Shown here: one piece after another, positions 26,000-34,542 of the stretch
Numbering within the stretch: the stretch's first letter is position 1
How the letters are laid out: each line of letters opens with the position of its first letter
Assembly: GCF_036174265.1 (NCBI RefSeq)
Contig: NZ_CP108055.1
Coordinates: 496,001-560,000, forward strand
Direction of reading: 5' to 3'
DNA length: 64,000 nucleotides
From: Streptomyces sp. NBC_00285
Lineage (GTDB): Bacteria; Actinomycetota; Actinomycetes; Streptomycetales; Streptomycetaceae
Position numbers and translations under genes: made by a program
Notes under the pieces: model-generated
Database searches by the model: none
What the model saw: only the letters and a program-made list of their open reading frames with translations
What the model was told of the DNA's origin: nothing

Positions 26000-28668
26000 G
26001 ACTCAGACACCTGTCCGTACTGGGCGCCGTGACCGCGCTGCTGACCTTCCCGGTCCAGGCGCAGGCGGCACCCTCCGGCCACACCTACCAGGTGTCCCCC
26101 CAGGGCAGTGACCAGGCGCACGGCTCACGGACAAGCCCGCTGCGCACCATCGGCGCCTGCCTCGAACGCGTCCGCCCCGGCGACACCTGTCTGATCCACC
26201 ACGGCACCTACCGCGAACAGCTCACCCCGCCCTCCGGCACCAAGAACTCCCCCATCACGATCGCCTCCTACGGCGACGGGCCGGTGACCGTCGACGGAAC
26301 CGACCGCGTCACCGGCTGGAAGGACGCCGGCGGCGCACTGATCGCCGCCGACACCGACCTGCCCCCCGCCCTGGACTTCAACGCCGTCTTCCTGGACAAC
26401 ACCCGCGCGATGGAGGGCCGTTGGCCCAATTCCGGAGCCGATCCGCTGAACGCCACCTGGGCCGAGGCCGACGCGACCTCGACCGACCAGCACATCGACG
26501 ACAGCGACCTGCCCGACGCGAACTGGACAGGTGCGACCGTGCACCTGTGGGCGGGCTCCAACCCCTGGGCCCAGCAGACCGGCACGGTCACCGCGACCGC
26601 GTCCGCAGCACTGGACTTCAAGGGCGGCAACTACCGCTGCCCGCCCCTGTGCATGGGCAACCAGACCTACCGCAACTACTACCTCGTCGGCTCGAAGGCC
26701 GCCCTCGACCAGCCCGGGGAGTGGTTCTACGACAAGGCCACGCACCGCCTCTTCATGGTCCCCCCGAAGGGCGGCATCGCCGGGCACACGGTGACGGCCA
26801 AGCACCGACTGTGGGGCGTCGACCTCACCGGCAGCTCGTACGTCACCGTACGGGGCCTTGACCTGTGGGGCACTTCCCTGCGAACCGGCCGCTCAAGTAC
26901 GGGAGTCGTGGTCGACGGACTGCACGCCAGGTACATATCCGAGTTCTCCACCCTGCCCATGCCACCGGACAGCGATCTCGCGGTCGAGCCGTTCGAGGGC
27001 AACATCGTCGCCTCCCGCATCCTCGACTCCGGCGTGCAGATCCTCGGCACCGGCAACACCCTGAAGAACAGCGAGATCGCACAGTCGGCCGGTGACGGGG
27101 TCCTGGTCCGCGGCACCGGAAACACCGTCACCGACAACTACATCCACGACGTGGGCTGGATGGGCAGCTACACCCCCGGCATCGAGATCAACGGCAACGG
27201 CCACACCGTCACCCACAACACGGTCCGGCGCACCGGACGGGCAGCCATCGACACCGCCTGGCAGCTCAACGGCACCGAGTTCCACGACAACCGCATCGCC
27301 TACAACGACATCTCCGAGGCGATGCGCACATCCCGCGACGGCTCGCCCTTCTATGTCTGCTGCAGCCTCAACGGATCCGGCACCTCCATCGACCACAACA
27401 CCGCGCACGACGCCGACGGCCAGAACGGCTACTACGTCGACAACTACTCCGGCCACTTCCGCCTGCACCACAACGTCGCCTGGAACACCGGCAGCCGGGG
27501 CGTCTACTTCAACGGCCACACCGGCCCCAGCATCGCCAACGAGGACCACAACTCCAGCTACGGCGTGGGCATCAACGTCGCCTCGTCCGCCCTCGGCGGC
27601 GCCACCGACGCGTCCGGCTCCTACTTCAGCAACATCATCGGACCCAAGCCGGTCACCGCGACACAGACCGGCAACCCGCTGCCGGTCGTCCGCTCCAACC
27701 TCATCAGCGCCACGCCCGGCTACACCGACGCCGTCAACGGTGAGCTGTGGCTGACGCCGGGCTCGCCCGCCATCGACGCGGGCGAAAAGGTGGACGGCGT
27801 CACCACCGACATCCTGGGCACGGCTCCCGACCAGGGCGCGTACGAGTACGGCGCACCTCTCTGGTCGACCGGCTGCGACCTGCCCGGCTGCCAGCAGCGG
27901 GTGCGGCACGGCAGGTGGAGCGCCACCTCCAGCGACGGCAGCAACGCATCCGCCGCCGTCGACGGCGACATCAACACCCGCTGGGCGGACAGCACCCCGC
28001 AGGCGGCCGGCCAGTTCCTGACCGTCGACCTCGGCGAGAGCAAGACCTTCGACCGGTTCACCCTCGACGCGGGCCGCGACACCAGCGGCCAGCCGTACGG
28101 CTTCGCCCTCTCCGTCAGCCGTGACGGCACGCACTGGGGCGAACCACTCGCCGAAGTCCACGGCCGCTCCTTCACCCAGGACGCGTCCCTCCGCCACCGG
28201 ACCACCGCCCGCTACCTGCGGATCACGCTCACCGCGAGCGGCCCCGCGCCCTGGGTCGTCAACGACATCCGGCTGTACGGCGAGGGCCCCGACGCCGCCT
28301 CGACACTCCAGGCGGAACAGGCCACGGAGGTCCGCGGAACGGACCGCGGCACCGCAGCGGTCTCCCTCGGAGCCGGTGACCGGTTGGGCATGCGCGCAAC
28401 GAACATCGACGGCACACACCTCACCGTGCGCGTCGCCCCGCACTGCGAACGCGGCTGCTCCCTTCAGCTGCGCCTGGACAGGCCGGACGGCCGCGTGGCA
28501 GCCGAGGTGCCCCTGAACGGCACCGGCGACTGGCAGGAACGGTCCGTGCCCCTCAAGCAGACGCTCACCGGATCACACGACCTCTACCTCGTGGCGAAGG
28601 GCAACGGCCGCGTGGCCGACGTGGACTGGCTGACCATCAGATCCGCTACGGCGGCCCCCGCGACCTGA
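25996..28668 (+). CDS. Secreted right-handed beta-helix protein with discoidin-like and CBM6-like modules
   Basis: The 890-residue product starts in an ATGA overlap. A signal peptide (LSVLGAVTALLTFPVQAQAA) precedes a parallel beta-helix of about 530 residues. Signs of it are the opening VSPQGSDQAHGSRTSPLRTI, LERVRPGDTCLIHHGTYRE (typical of DUF1565/pectate-lyase-like proteins) and PbH1-type repeats such as GTGNTLKNSEIAQSAGDGV and GTGNTVTDNYIHDVG. It ends PDQGAYEYG. An F5/8 type C-like module (about 640-760: ATSSDGSNASAAVDGDINTR) and a CBM6-like module (about 770-885) follow. Beta-helix enzymes of this type are lyases or epimerases acting on uronate polymers. The precise substrate is not readable. 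Confidence 0.82.
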   Translation: MRLRHLSVLGAVTALLTFPVQAQAAPSGHTYQVSPQGSDQAHGSRTSPLRTIGACLERVRPGDTCLIHHGTYREQLTPPSGTKNSPITIASYGDGPVTVDGTDRVTGWKDAGGALIAADTDLPPALDFNAVFLDNTRAMEGRWPNSGADPLNATWAEADATSTDQHIDDSDLPDANWTGATVHLWAGSNPWAQQTGTVTATASAALDFKGGNYRCPPLCMGNQTYRNYYLVGSKAALDQPGEWFYDKATHRLFMVPPKGGIAGHTVTAKHRLWGVDLTGSSYVTVRGLDLWGTSLRTGRSSTGVVVDGLHARYISEFSTLPMPPDSDLAVEPFEGNIVASRILDSGVQILGTGNTLKNSEIAQSAGDGVLVRGTGNTVTDNYIHDVGWMGSYTPGIEINGNGHTVTHNTVRRTGRAAIDTAWQLNGTEFHDNRIAYNDISEAMRTSRDGSPFYVCCSLNGSGTSIDHNTAHDADGQNGYYVDNYSGHFRLHHNVAWNTGSRGVYFNGHTGPSIANEDHNSSYGVGINVASSALGGATDASGSYFSNIIGPKPVTATQTGNPLPVVRSNLISATPGYTDAVNGELWLTPGSPAIDAGEKVDGVTTDILGTAPDQGAYEYGAPLWSTGCDLPGCQQRVRHGRWSATSSDGSNASAAVDGDINTRWADSTPQAAGQFLTVDLGESKTFDRFTLDAGRDTSGQPYGFALSVSRDGTHWGEPLAEVHGRSFTQDASLRHRTTARYLRITLTASGPAPWVVNDIRLYGEGPDAASTLQAEQATEVRGTDRGTAAVSLGAGDRLGMRATNIDGTHLTVRVAPHCERGCSLQLRLDRPDGRVAAEVPLNGTGDWQERSVPLKQTLTGSHDLYLVAKGNGRVADVDWLTIRSATAAPAT

Positions 28669-28778
28669 CCCGGCACGGCGGCGCCGTCGAGCGGTGACCA
28701 CGCCCACTTCCATGACGTCGGCCTGCAGACGACGGCCGACGCGATCGCCCCCCGCTCCCCCACCGGAAAGGACTCACG

Positions 28779-29459
28779 ATGCACAGAAGAACACTCCTAC
28801 GGGCCGGGACCGGCCTGCTGGCCGGCGGTGCCGCGCTCGCCCTGCCTCCCGCCACGCTCGCGGGAGCGGCGCCGGCCGCGGACCCGACCGACGGCTGGAC
28901 ACAGACCTCGTTCACGTACAGCTGGCAAAAGCCCTGGAACCTCGACCTCAGTGAGCGGCACAGCTACAGCGGCGGCGTCCACCGCATGTGGGTGTACGCC
29001 GACGACGAGCCGTTCCAGGAAGGTAGTTCCACCGACCCGCGCACCGAGATGCGCTGGAAGGTCGACTACACCACGGGCAACCACATGTGGGATGCCGACG
29101 TCTACCTCCCCTCCGGCACCGACGGCGCCTCCTTCGTCCAGATCCTGCGCAGCGTCCACCCCTCAGGCACCCCCGCCACCGACATCATGCTCAACGTCTA
29201 CGACACGGGCGGTGGAACGGTACGGCGCTACGACGGCACGGTGCTCAAGACGGGCGCGTACGACACCTGGTTCAACGTGAAGATCGCCCACCAGGCGGGC
29301 AGCGGGACGGGGACCGTCAAGGTCTACTTCGACGACTCCCTCGTCCTGACGGTCGACGACCGGGGCCCCGCCACCCGCTACTTCAAGAACGGCGTGTACG
29401 ACCACGGTTCCGGCCGTGCAGAGGCGCGCTTCCGCAACATCCACTACTGGACGAGGTGA
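28779..29459 (+). CDS. Tat-exported jelly-roll polysaccharide lyase, PL7/PL20-like
   Basis: The 226-residue product has a twin-arginine signal (MHRRTLLRAGTGLLAGG). The mature beta-sandwich carries two of the three PL7-type motifs: RTEMR (for the R-x-E-x-R motif) and YFKNGVY (for YFKxGxY). Where PL7 has QIH or QVH, this protein has VQIL, so the usual His is replaced by Leu. It may therefore belong to a related jelly-roll family such as PL20 glucuronan lyase, or have altered catalysis. It would cleave a uronic-acid polymer outside the cell. GTG of the next gene follows 7 nt after the stop. Confidence 0.75.
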   Translation: MHRRTLLRAGTGLLAGGAALALPPATLAGAAPAADPTDGWTQTSFTYSWQKPWNLDLSERHSYSGGVHRMWVYADDEPFQEGSSTDPRTEMRWKVDYTTGNHMWDADVYLPSGTDGASFVQILRSVHPSGTPATDIMLNVYDTGGGTVRRYDGTVLKTGAYDTWFNVKIAHQAGSGTGTVKVYFDDSLVLTVDDRGPATRYFKNGVYDHGSGRAEARFRNIHYWTR

Positions 29460-29466
29460 GCGGGCC

Positions 29467-30219
29467 GTGCGCAGACGACAGGCTCTCGCCGTACTCGGCG
29501 GCGCCGCCCTGGCAGGCACGGTCGGCACGACAGGTACCGCGGGACGCGCATACGCCGCGGACGAGGTGTACTTCCAGAACCGTGGCAGCGTCGAGGGCTG
29601 GGACCACGCCTACACGCAGAAGGACGGCATGATCGCGACCGTCGACTCCCCGGTGTACAAGGGCGCCCACTCACTGGCGGCCACCCAGACGTACATCGGC
29701 GAGACCGGCGGCTACCACTCGGAGGTCATCAAGCGCGGCGCGCAGAGCGTCGGCGAGGACAGGTACTACGGCCAGGCCGTCCGCCTCGCCCCGGACTGGA
29801 CGTTCCACGACCAGAACGTCACCTTCCAGCAGTGGTCACCCGAGGATCCCGAAGGGCCCTGGCTCCTGATGTTCGTCATCGGCGACGAGATCCGCTTCGG
29901 CGGCTCCGGCGGCATCAAGGGCACGGTGGGCACCGTCACTGCCCTGCGCGGTGCGTGGGCGCGCGTGGTCGCCCGCCTCAAGCTGGCCGGCGCGGGCGCG
30001 GGCGCCTTCGAGGTCTGGCTCAACGGCAGGAAGACCGTCAGCATGACCGGCATCGCTGCCCTTCCGTCGACCTCGGGGACCATCCGCTGGTCGAACGGGA
30101 TCTACTGCACGGCGTGGCGCGACGGCACGCCCAGCGGCCCCGACGTCCTGACGATCCACCACGACAACCACCGGATCGCCTCGTCCTACGCACTCGCCGA
30201 ACCGGGCAACTGGTCCTGA
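29467..30219 (+). CDS. Tat-exported heparin-lyase-I-like polysaccharide lyase
   Basis: From GTG 29467 the product is 250 residues with a Tat signal (VRRRQALAVLGGAALAG). The mature domain looks like the PF14099-type 'polysaccharide lyase' jelly-roll: YYGQAVRLAPDWTFHDQNVT, FQQWSPEDPEGPWLLMFVI, WARVVARLKLAGAGAGAFEV, WLNGRKTV, and GIYCTAWRDGT. The N-terminal start at GTG is supported by AGGTGAG just upstream. It is probably co-translated with its neighbour and is the last gene of the operon, followed by a strong hairpin. Confidence 0.75.
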   Translation: MRRRQALAVLGGAALAGTVGTTGTAGRAYAADEVYFQNRGSVEGWDHAYTQKDGMIATVDSPVYKGAHSLAATQTYIGETGGYHSEVIKRGAQSVGEDRYYGQAVRLAPDWTFHDQNVTFQQWSPEDPEGPWLLMFVIGDEIRFGGSGGIKGTVGTVTALRGAWARVVARLKLAGAGAGAFEVWLNGRKTVSMTGIAALPSTSGTIRWSNGIYCTAWRDGTPSGPDVLTIHHDNHRIASSYALAEPGNWS

Positions 30220-30225
30220 GCACAC

Positions 30226-30270
30226 CCCGATCCGGTGGCCGGGCCCGGTGGGTCGGGCCACCGGATCGGG
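30226..30270 (+). terminator. Strong terminator of the polysaccharide operon
   Basis: CCCGATCCGGTGGCC at 30226-30240 pairs perfectly (15 bp) with 30256-30270 across a 15-nt loop, 7 nt after the stop of the last lyase gene. Confidence 0.85.
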
Positions 30271-30533
30271 CCGTCGACCCCAGTGCCCCGCCTCGGCCTC
30301 AACCCGGCGCACGCCGCTGTTCGCCTCGTCGGCCTGCGAACGGCGCCGCACGCTGCGCAATGCTGTTGGCCCGCTCGGGACATGCCATGACGTCGGTCGT
30401 GCAGATCTGCCTCGGACGGCCGACGGCTTCGGGGTGATGACAGGGCAGCCTGGAAGCATGCGCGCTCACCGGCCGGCATGCCTTCTCCAGCCGATTACGG
30501 TGCGCGGGCCCAGTGTGGTGTGATGCTGTGACG

Positions 30534-30568
30534 GGCGCCCGCCCCTGATTGACGCAGGGGCGGGCGCC
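30534..30568. terminator. Terminator downstream of PASTA gene (also faces operon end)
   Basis: GGCGCCCGCCCCTG at 30534-30547 pairs perfectly with 30555-30568 across a 7-nt loop. It lies 20 nt beyond the stop of the minus-strand PASTA gene. Confidence 0.8.
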
Positions 30569-30587
30569 TTGTCAGCTCAGAGTCTCG

Positions 30588-31091
30588 TCAGCCGGCGCAG
30601 ACGGTGAAGTTGACGGTGTCCCCCGGCTTGACGGACTTCGGGGCGTGCGGGGACACGCCGATCACCGAGCCCGGCTTGCAGCCCTTGACGGACTTCTTGG
30701 TGACGGTGCCGAGCTTGGTCTGCATCTTCTCCATGTACGCCTTGGCCCCGTCCAGGCTCCAACCCGCGAAGTCGATCGGGATGGTCAGGCCCTCGGAGTG
30801 GAGGTACAGCACGGTGGTGGCGTCGCTGTTGGTGACCGTACGGGTAGCCGCCGGGGTCGAGCTGTTGCTGCCGGCGACCGAGGTGGCCAGAGCCGTGCCC
30901 CCGCCCGCGGCGATGAGGGCGGCGGCGACAGCGGCGATGCCGATGGTGCGCCTGCGCCGGGTGCGGCGCTGGATCTGGGGCGCGTCGAAGTCGGGTGCCT
31001 CGGTGGAGTTCGCGAATCGGTTCATGGCGTTCGTCAGTTCCTCTTCGAATGGTGTGCAGCCGGAAGTCCGTGCGTCGTCGTACGAGGTCAT
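30588..31091 (-). CDS. Single-pass membrane protein with extracytoplasmic PASTA-like domain; putative anti-sigma factor
   Basis: The 167-residue product has a short cytoplasmic N-terminus (about 48 residues, containing FEEELTNAMNRFA) and a basic stop-transfer segment RRTRRRRT. One transmembrane helix follows (about 49-70), then an outer domain ending in a PASTA-like module (WSLDGAKAYMEKM, VTKKSVKGCKPGSV, VKPGDTVNFTV). ATG 31091 overlaps the stop codon of the sigma-factor gene as ATGA, with GGAGGGA upstream, so the two are co-translated. The topology fits an anti-sigma factor whose outer domain senses peptidoglycan or beta-lactam; no zinc-binding anti-sigma motif (HxxxCxxC) is seen. The function is inference from topology and operon. 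Confidence 0.75.
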   Translation of the reverse strand: MTSYDDARTSGCTPFEEELTNAMNRFANSTEAPDFDAPQIQRRTRRRRTIGIAAVAAALIAAGGGTALATSVAGSNSSTPAATRTVTNSDATTVLYLHSEGLTIPIDFAGWSLDGAKAYMEKMQTKLGTVTKKSVKGCKPGSVIGVSPHAPKSVKPGDTVNFTVCAG

Positions 31092-31609
31092 CGGATTCCC
31101 TCCGTGTGCTGCCGTGGTGAAGGGGCGGAGAGTACGGGGATCTCGCCTCTGAGCTTCTCGATCCCGCGAGCGAGCTGGGAACGCACCGTGCTGGGCGATA
31201 TGTCCAGGTCGGCTGCGATCTCTGCGTCGGAGAGGTCGTGGAAGTACCTCAGCACCACGACCGTGCGCATCCGCATGGGCAGTTGTTGCATGGCACGCAT
31301 CAACTGGTCGCGGTTGTCCACCTGTCCGAACTCGTCTCCCGGAGCGGCTCTGTCGCCGCTCTGCGAATCGGAGGTCGTGACCAGGCGGCGAAACCTGCGC
31401 CAGCGGTCGTTGGCCAGGTTCACCATGATCCGCCGAACGTAGAGATCCGGAGCGTCCTTCCCGGCGATGGTGCGCCATTTGCGGCAAGCCCGCTCCAGGG
31501 TCTCCTGGACCAGGTCCTCCGCGGCTTCACGGTCGCCCGTCAGGACGAAGGCTCCCCGGAACAGCGCGGTCGACCTCGCGGCGACGAAAGCCTGAAAGTC
31601 CGTCTCCAT
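31088..31609 (-). CDS. SigE-family ECF RNA polymerase sigma factor
   Basis: The 173-residue product has sigma region 2 (FRGAFVLTGDREAAEDLVQE, residues about 18-37) and region 4 (MRTVVVLRYFHDLSDAEIAA, then STVRSQLARGIEKL), with the short linker of ECF sigma factors. A longer in-frame GTG start near 31648 is possible, but GGAGG just before the ATG supports the shorter form. It would redirect RNA polymerase under control of the membrane protein encoded downstream. The promoter and own recognition site are in the 31.6-32.1 kb gap. Confidence 0.9.
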   Translation of the reverse strand: METDFQAFVAARSTALFRGAFVLTGDREAAEDLVQETLERACRKWRTIAGKDAPDLYVRRIMVNLANDRWRRFRRLVTTSDSQSGDRAAPGDEFGQVDNRDQLMRAMQQLPMRMRTVVVLRYFHDLSDAEIAADLDISPSTVRSQLARGIEKLRGEIPVLSAPSPRQHTEGIR

Positions 31610-31784
31610 ACGCTCCTCCCTTCCTGTCACCCCCCTCGACGTGAACACCGCCTCATCTGCTGCACGGCTGCACTGAGACCTGGGTCACAGGCGTCGCTAC
31701 CGTCCGGCATCACCGCATGGGACGGCATCGACGAAACCGGGGAACAGCTCCTGGTTGTCTCCGCGGTGGCTCGGTTGCCCGTTC

Positions 31785-32000
31785 ACGGCCGATGTCACGG
31801 CGTCCTCCGACGTCAGGAGCGTGAAGGTGCCGGCGTGGCCGGCGGGCTCGTCCTTGGCGAAGAAGGTGCCGACGGTCAAGGGCATGGCCGGTGTCGAGTC
31901 GGCCGTCTACAAGCCGTCGGGGGGCGACAGCGAGCGGTGCACCTACAAGTTCCCCGCCACCCACGCCGATGCCGACGGCGTCCCGCGCTACTGGGCACAA
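31785..32000 (+). pseudogene. Possible fragment of a secreted-protein gene
   Basis: One plus-strand frame here has very high third-position G/C and reads like an exported protein end: TADVTASSDVRSVKVPAWPA, VKGMAGVESAVYKPSGGDSE, then RCTYKFPATHADADGVPRYW. No start with a ribosome binding site is upstream, and the coding signal fades after about 32000 into repetitive CAGCGGC sequence. It may be a remnant of a lipoprotein or surface protein gene, or a very small gene. The rest of the gap 31610-32147 shows nothing I can name. Confidence 0.3.
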
Positions 32001-32147
32001 GCTCCGGTGCAGCGCCTGCATCTGTGGCTGCCTCCAATGCCAGCGGCCAGCGGCCAGCGGCCGAACTTGTCGGCCTCGTGCCCAGTGGCGGCTGCCATCG
32101 CGCCGATCAGCTCATGGCCTGGCAGCCGACGCGAGGGGGAGCAGCTG

Positions 32148-33002
32148 TCAGGGGTTCCAGAAGACGGTGGCGATCGTGCGGTCGAAGCGTCGTGCGGTCA
32201 GGTCCTCGTGTTGGATCGCCCAGTGGACGACGGCGCCCTCCATTCCCTCGATTCTGGGGTTCCAGTCGGCGAGCAGCACCCAGTCCTCGACGGCGCCCGA
32301 GACCGCTTCTCCCCAGCCGCGCGCCTCCGCCGTCTTCACCGCGCACTCCACGACGCTGTTGACCGGGTCGAGATGGACGGCCTCCTCCGAGGCGAATCCG
32401 CCGAGTTGGAGAGGCCCCCCGGTGGCGATGTCGCCGCGTGTCGCCTCCCACAGCTCGGCCAGTTCCCTGGAGTGGGGATGTCCGGGGAGTGGCGCGGTGT
32501 GGGTGCTTCCGGGGATCTGGACCGCGTAGTGGCAGGGCAGGGAGGGGGTGGTCGTCGCCCGCAGCCGGCCCTGCGGAAACGCCTCGACCATCTTCCGGAA
32601 CTCGTCGACCTCGGACCAGAACCCTGAGTTCCTGTCCCGTTCCTCCGTGGCCGCGTCGGCGGGGACGTACACGACCTCCCCGATGTTGACGAGGTCACCG
32701 TCGTCGTCGGGGAAGGCGAACAGCAACAGGTGACCGTCGGGAGGCAGCGGGAGATCCGTCGCGTCGGCGGGCAGCGCCGTGAGGTCGACGGAGGCGACGA
32801 AGGGGAAAACGGGGGTCGGGGTGTCGGCGGGCAGCATCAAGGGGCCGCCGAACATGCCCACGACCGGCCCGTCACCGCCCTGCGACAACGTCACGCAAGG
32901 GCGAGCGGTGTCCAGCCACCGCTCCACCTCGTCGGCCGGAATGCCCTGCGCAATCGCCTTGTCACGGAAGGGACTTAACGTGTTCCGCATCTCGGGAGTC
33001 AT
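32148..33002 (-). CDS. DUF1963 (YwqG-like) domain protein
   Basis: The 284-residue product matches the DUF1963 pattern: GGPLMLPADTPTPVFPFVAS near the start of the domain, LTALPADATDLPLPPDGHLL, then LLFAFPDDDGD, LQLGGFASEEA in the second half. It is cytoplasmic and has no signal. Family knowledge: function unknown, sometimes found with polymorphic toxin or stress loci. It is a single gene; the insertion sequence begins about 120 bp upstream of its start, so its promoter could be affected. Confidence 0.82.
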   Translation of the reverse strand: MTPEMRNTLSPFRDKAIAQGIPADEVERWLDTARPCVTLSQGGDGPVVGMFGGPLMLPADTPTPVFPFVASVDLTALPADATDLPLPPDGHLLLFAFPDDDGDLVNIGEVVYVPADAATEERDRNSGFWSEVDEFRKMVEAFPQGRLRATTTPSLPCHYAVQIPGSTHTAPLPGHPHSRELAELWEATRGDIATGGPLQLGGFASEEAVHLDPVNSVVECAVKTAEARGWGEAVSGAVEDWVLLADWNPRIEGMEGAVVHWAIQHEDLTARRFDRTIATVFWNP

Positions 33003-33120
33003 GAACTGACCCTAAGGGCCGTCCTACCTTTCAAGGCGTGGGTCTGATCTGATCGTTCGTAGGATCAGAGGGGCCCGGGGGCTCCGGGTATGGCTGTAAA
33101 GGCTGAGCCGACAGATGGCT

Positions 33121-34467
33121 TACGGGACTTGGCCGCCCAGAGCCCCGCGACGACTCGACCGCTGATTGGGAGACGCGACTCGATCGCTGCTGTAGGACAA
33201 CGTCGGCGAGGTCGTCTGCGGGATCAATGTCAGACGAACTGGCGGAGGGGCATATGTCCGAGATCTGGGCCGGGGTGGACATCGGCAAGACGCATCATCA
33301 CACCGTGGTGATCAATGCAGAGGGCGAGCGGTTGCTGTCCCGCCGGACCCTGAACGACGAGAGTGAGCTGCTGGCGCTGATCGGCGAAGTGCTGGCGATA
33401 TCCGACGATGCGCTTTGGGCCGTCGATCTCAACCACGGGGGCGCCGCCCTGCTGATCGGCCTGCTCATCGCCCACGACCAGCCAGTCGCCTACCTCACCG
33501 GCCTGGCGGTTCACCGAGCCTCGGCCACCTATCGGGGCGAGGGGAAGACCGACGCGAAAGACGCCTTCGTCATCGCCGACCAGGCCCGCGTCCGCCGGGA
33601 CCTGGGACTGCTCAGGCCCGGGGAAGAGATCGCTGTCGACCTGCGCACCCTGACCACCCGGCGCCTTGACGTGGTCTTCGACCGCACCCGGCAGATCAAC
33701 CGCCTCCGGGCCCAACTGCTGGAGATATTCCCTGCGTTGGAACGGGCGCTGGACTTGACCAACAAGGGTCCTGCGATCCTTCTGACCGGCTACCAGACGC
33801 CGTCAGCGATCCGCCGCGCAGGCGCGAAGCGGATCGAGACCTGGCTGAAGAACCGCAAGGTCAAAGGTGCCGCCGCACTCGCTCACATCGCCGTGGAAGC
33901 CGCCCGGGCCCAGCACACCACGCTGCCCGGCGAGAAACTGGCCGCCGCGATGGTGGCCCGCCTCGCGAAGGCGGTGCTGGCCCTCGACGAGGAGGTCGCG
34001 GAACTCGACGCCCTGGTCGAGGCCCGGTTTTGCGAACATCCCCACGCCGAGGTGATCCGCAGCCTGCCCGGTATGGGGCCCAGGCTCGGCGCCGAGTTCA
34101 TCGCCGCGACGGGTGGCGACATGGATGCCTTCGGCAGTGCCGACCGCCTGGCCGGCTTCGCCGGCCTGGCCCCGCAGCCCCGCGACTCCGGCCGCGTAAG
34201 CGGCAACCTGCGCAGACCCCGCCGCTACCACCGCGGCCTGCTGCGGGCCATGTACTTGTCGGCGATGGCCAGCCTCAAGTCCTGCCCCGCCTCCAAGACG
34301 TACTACCAGCGAAAGCGGAGCGAAGGAAAGGGGCACAAGCAGGCTCTCCTCGCCCTCGCACGTCGACGCATCAACGTTCTGTGGGCGATGATCCGCGACA
34401 GCGAGTGCTATCACTCCTCACTTCCCACCACAGAAGCGGCTTGACATAAGCATTGGGAAGTCCCGTA
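33121..34467. mobile_element. IS110-family insertion sequence, apparently intact
   Basis: A 10-bp inverted repeat TACGGGACTT lies at 33121-33130 and, reversed, at 34458-34467, bracketing one transposase gene with 123 bp and 13 bp spacers. The IS110 family often lacks terminal repeats, so these mark the element's edges only tentatively. Flanks read GGCT on the left and GCTG on the right. The element lies between the DUF1963 gene and an NlpC/P60-like gene. The left spacer contains no gene and presumably the promoter. Confidence 0.7.
33254..34444 (+). CDS. IS110-family transposase (DEDD recombinase)
   Basis: The 396-residue product starts at ATG 33254 with GGAGGGG four bases upstream. The N-terminal RuvC-like DEDD domain begins IWAGVDIGKTHHHTVV (first catalytic Asp), with a later GEGKTDAKDAFVIADQARVR supplying further acidic residues. 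The C-terminal Transposase_20 domain has EVIRSLPGMGPRLGAEFIA, GFAGLAPQPRDSG, and CPASKTYYQRKRSEGKGHK with the family's catalytic-site Ser region. The reading frame is complete, so the element could still be active. Confidence 0.95.
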   Translation: MSEIWAGVDIGKTHHHTVVINAEGERLLSRRTLNDESELLALIGEVLAISDDALWAVDLNHGGAALLIGLLIAHDQPVAYLTGLAVHRASATYRGEGKTDAKDAFVIADQARVRRDLGLLRPGEEIAVDLRTLTTRRLDVVFDRTRQINRLRAQLLEIFPALERALDLTNKGPAILLTGYQTPSAIRRAGAKRIETWLKNRKVKGAAALAHIAVEAARAQHTTLPGEKLAAAMVARLAKAVLALDEEVAELDALVEARFCEHPHAEVIRSLPGMGPRLGAEFIAATGGDMDAFGSADRLAGFAGLAPQPRDSGRVSGNLRRPRRYHRGLLRAMYLSAMASLKSCPASKTYYQRKRSEGKGHKQALLALARRRINVLWAMIRDSECYHSSLPTTEAA

Positions 34468-34542
34468 GCTGCCATGGCGGTTGAGGTTGGCGGGCGCGGG
34501 TGGAGCACCCTGTCCGGGGCCTGGTGCAGGGACGATGGGTTC

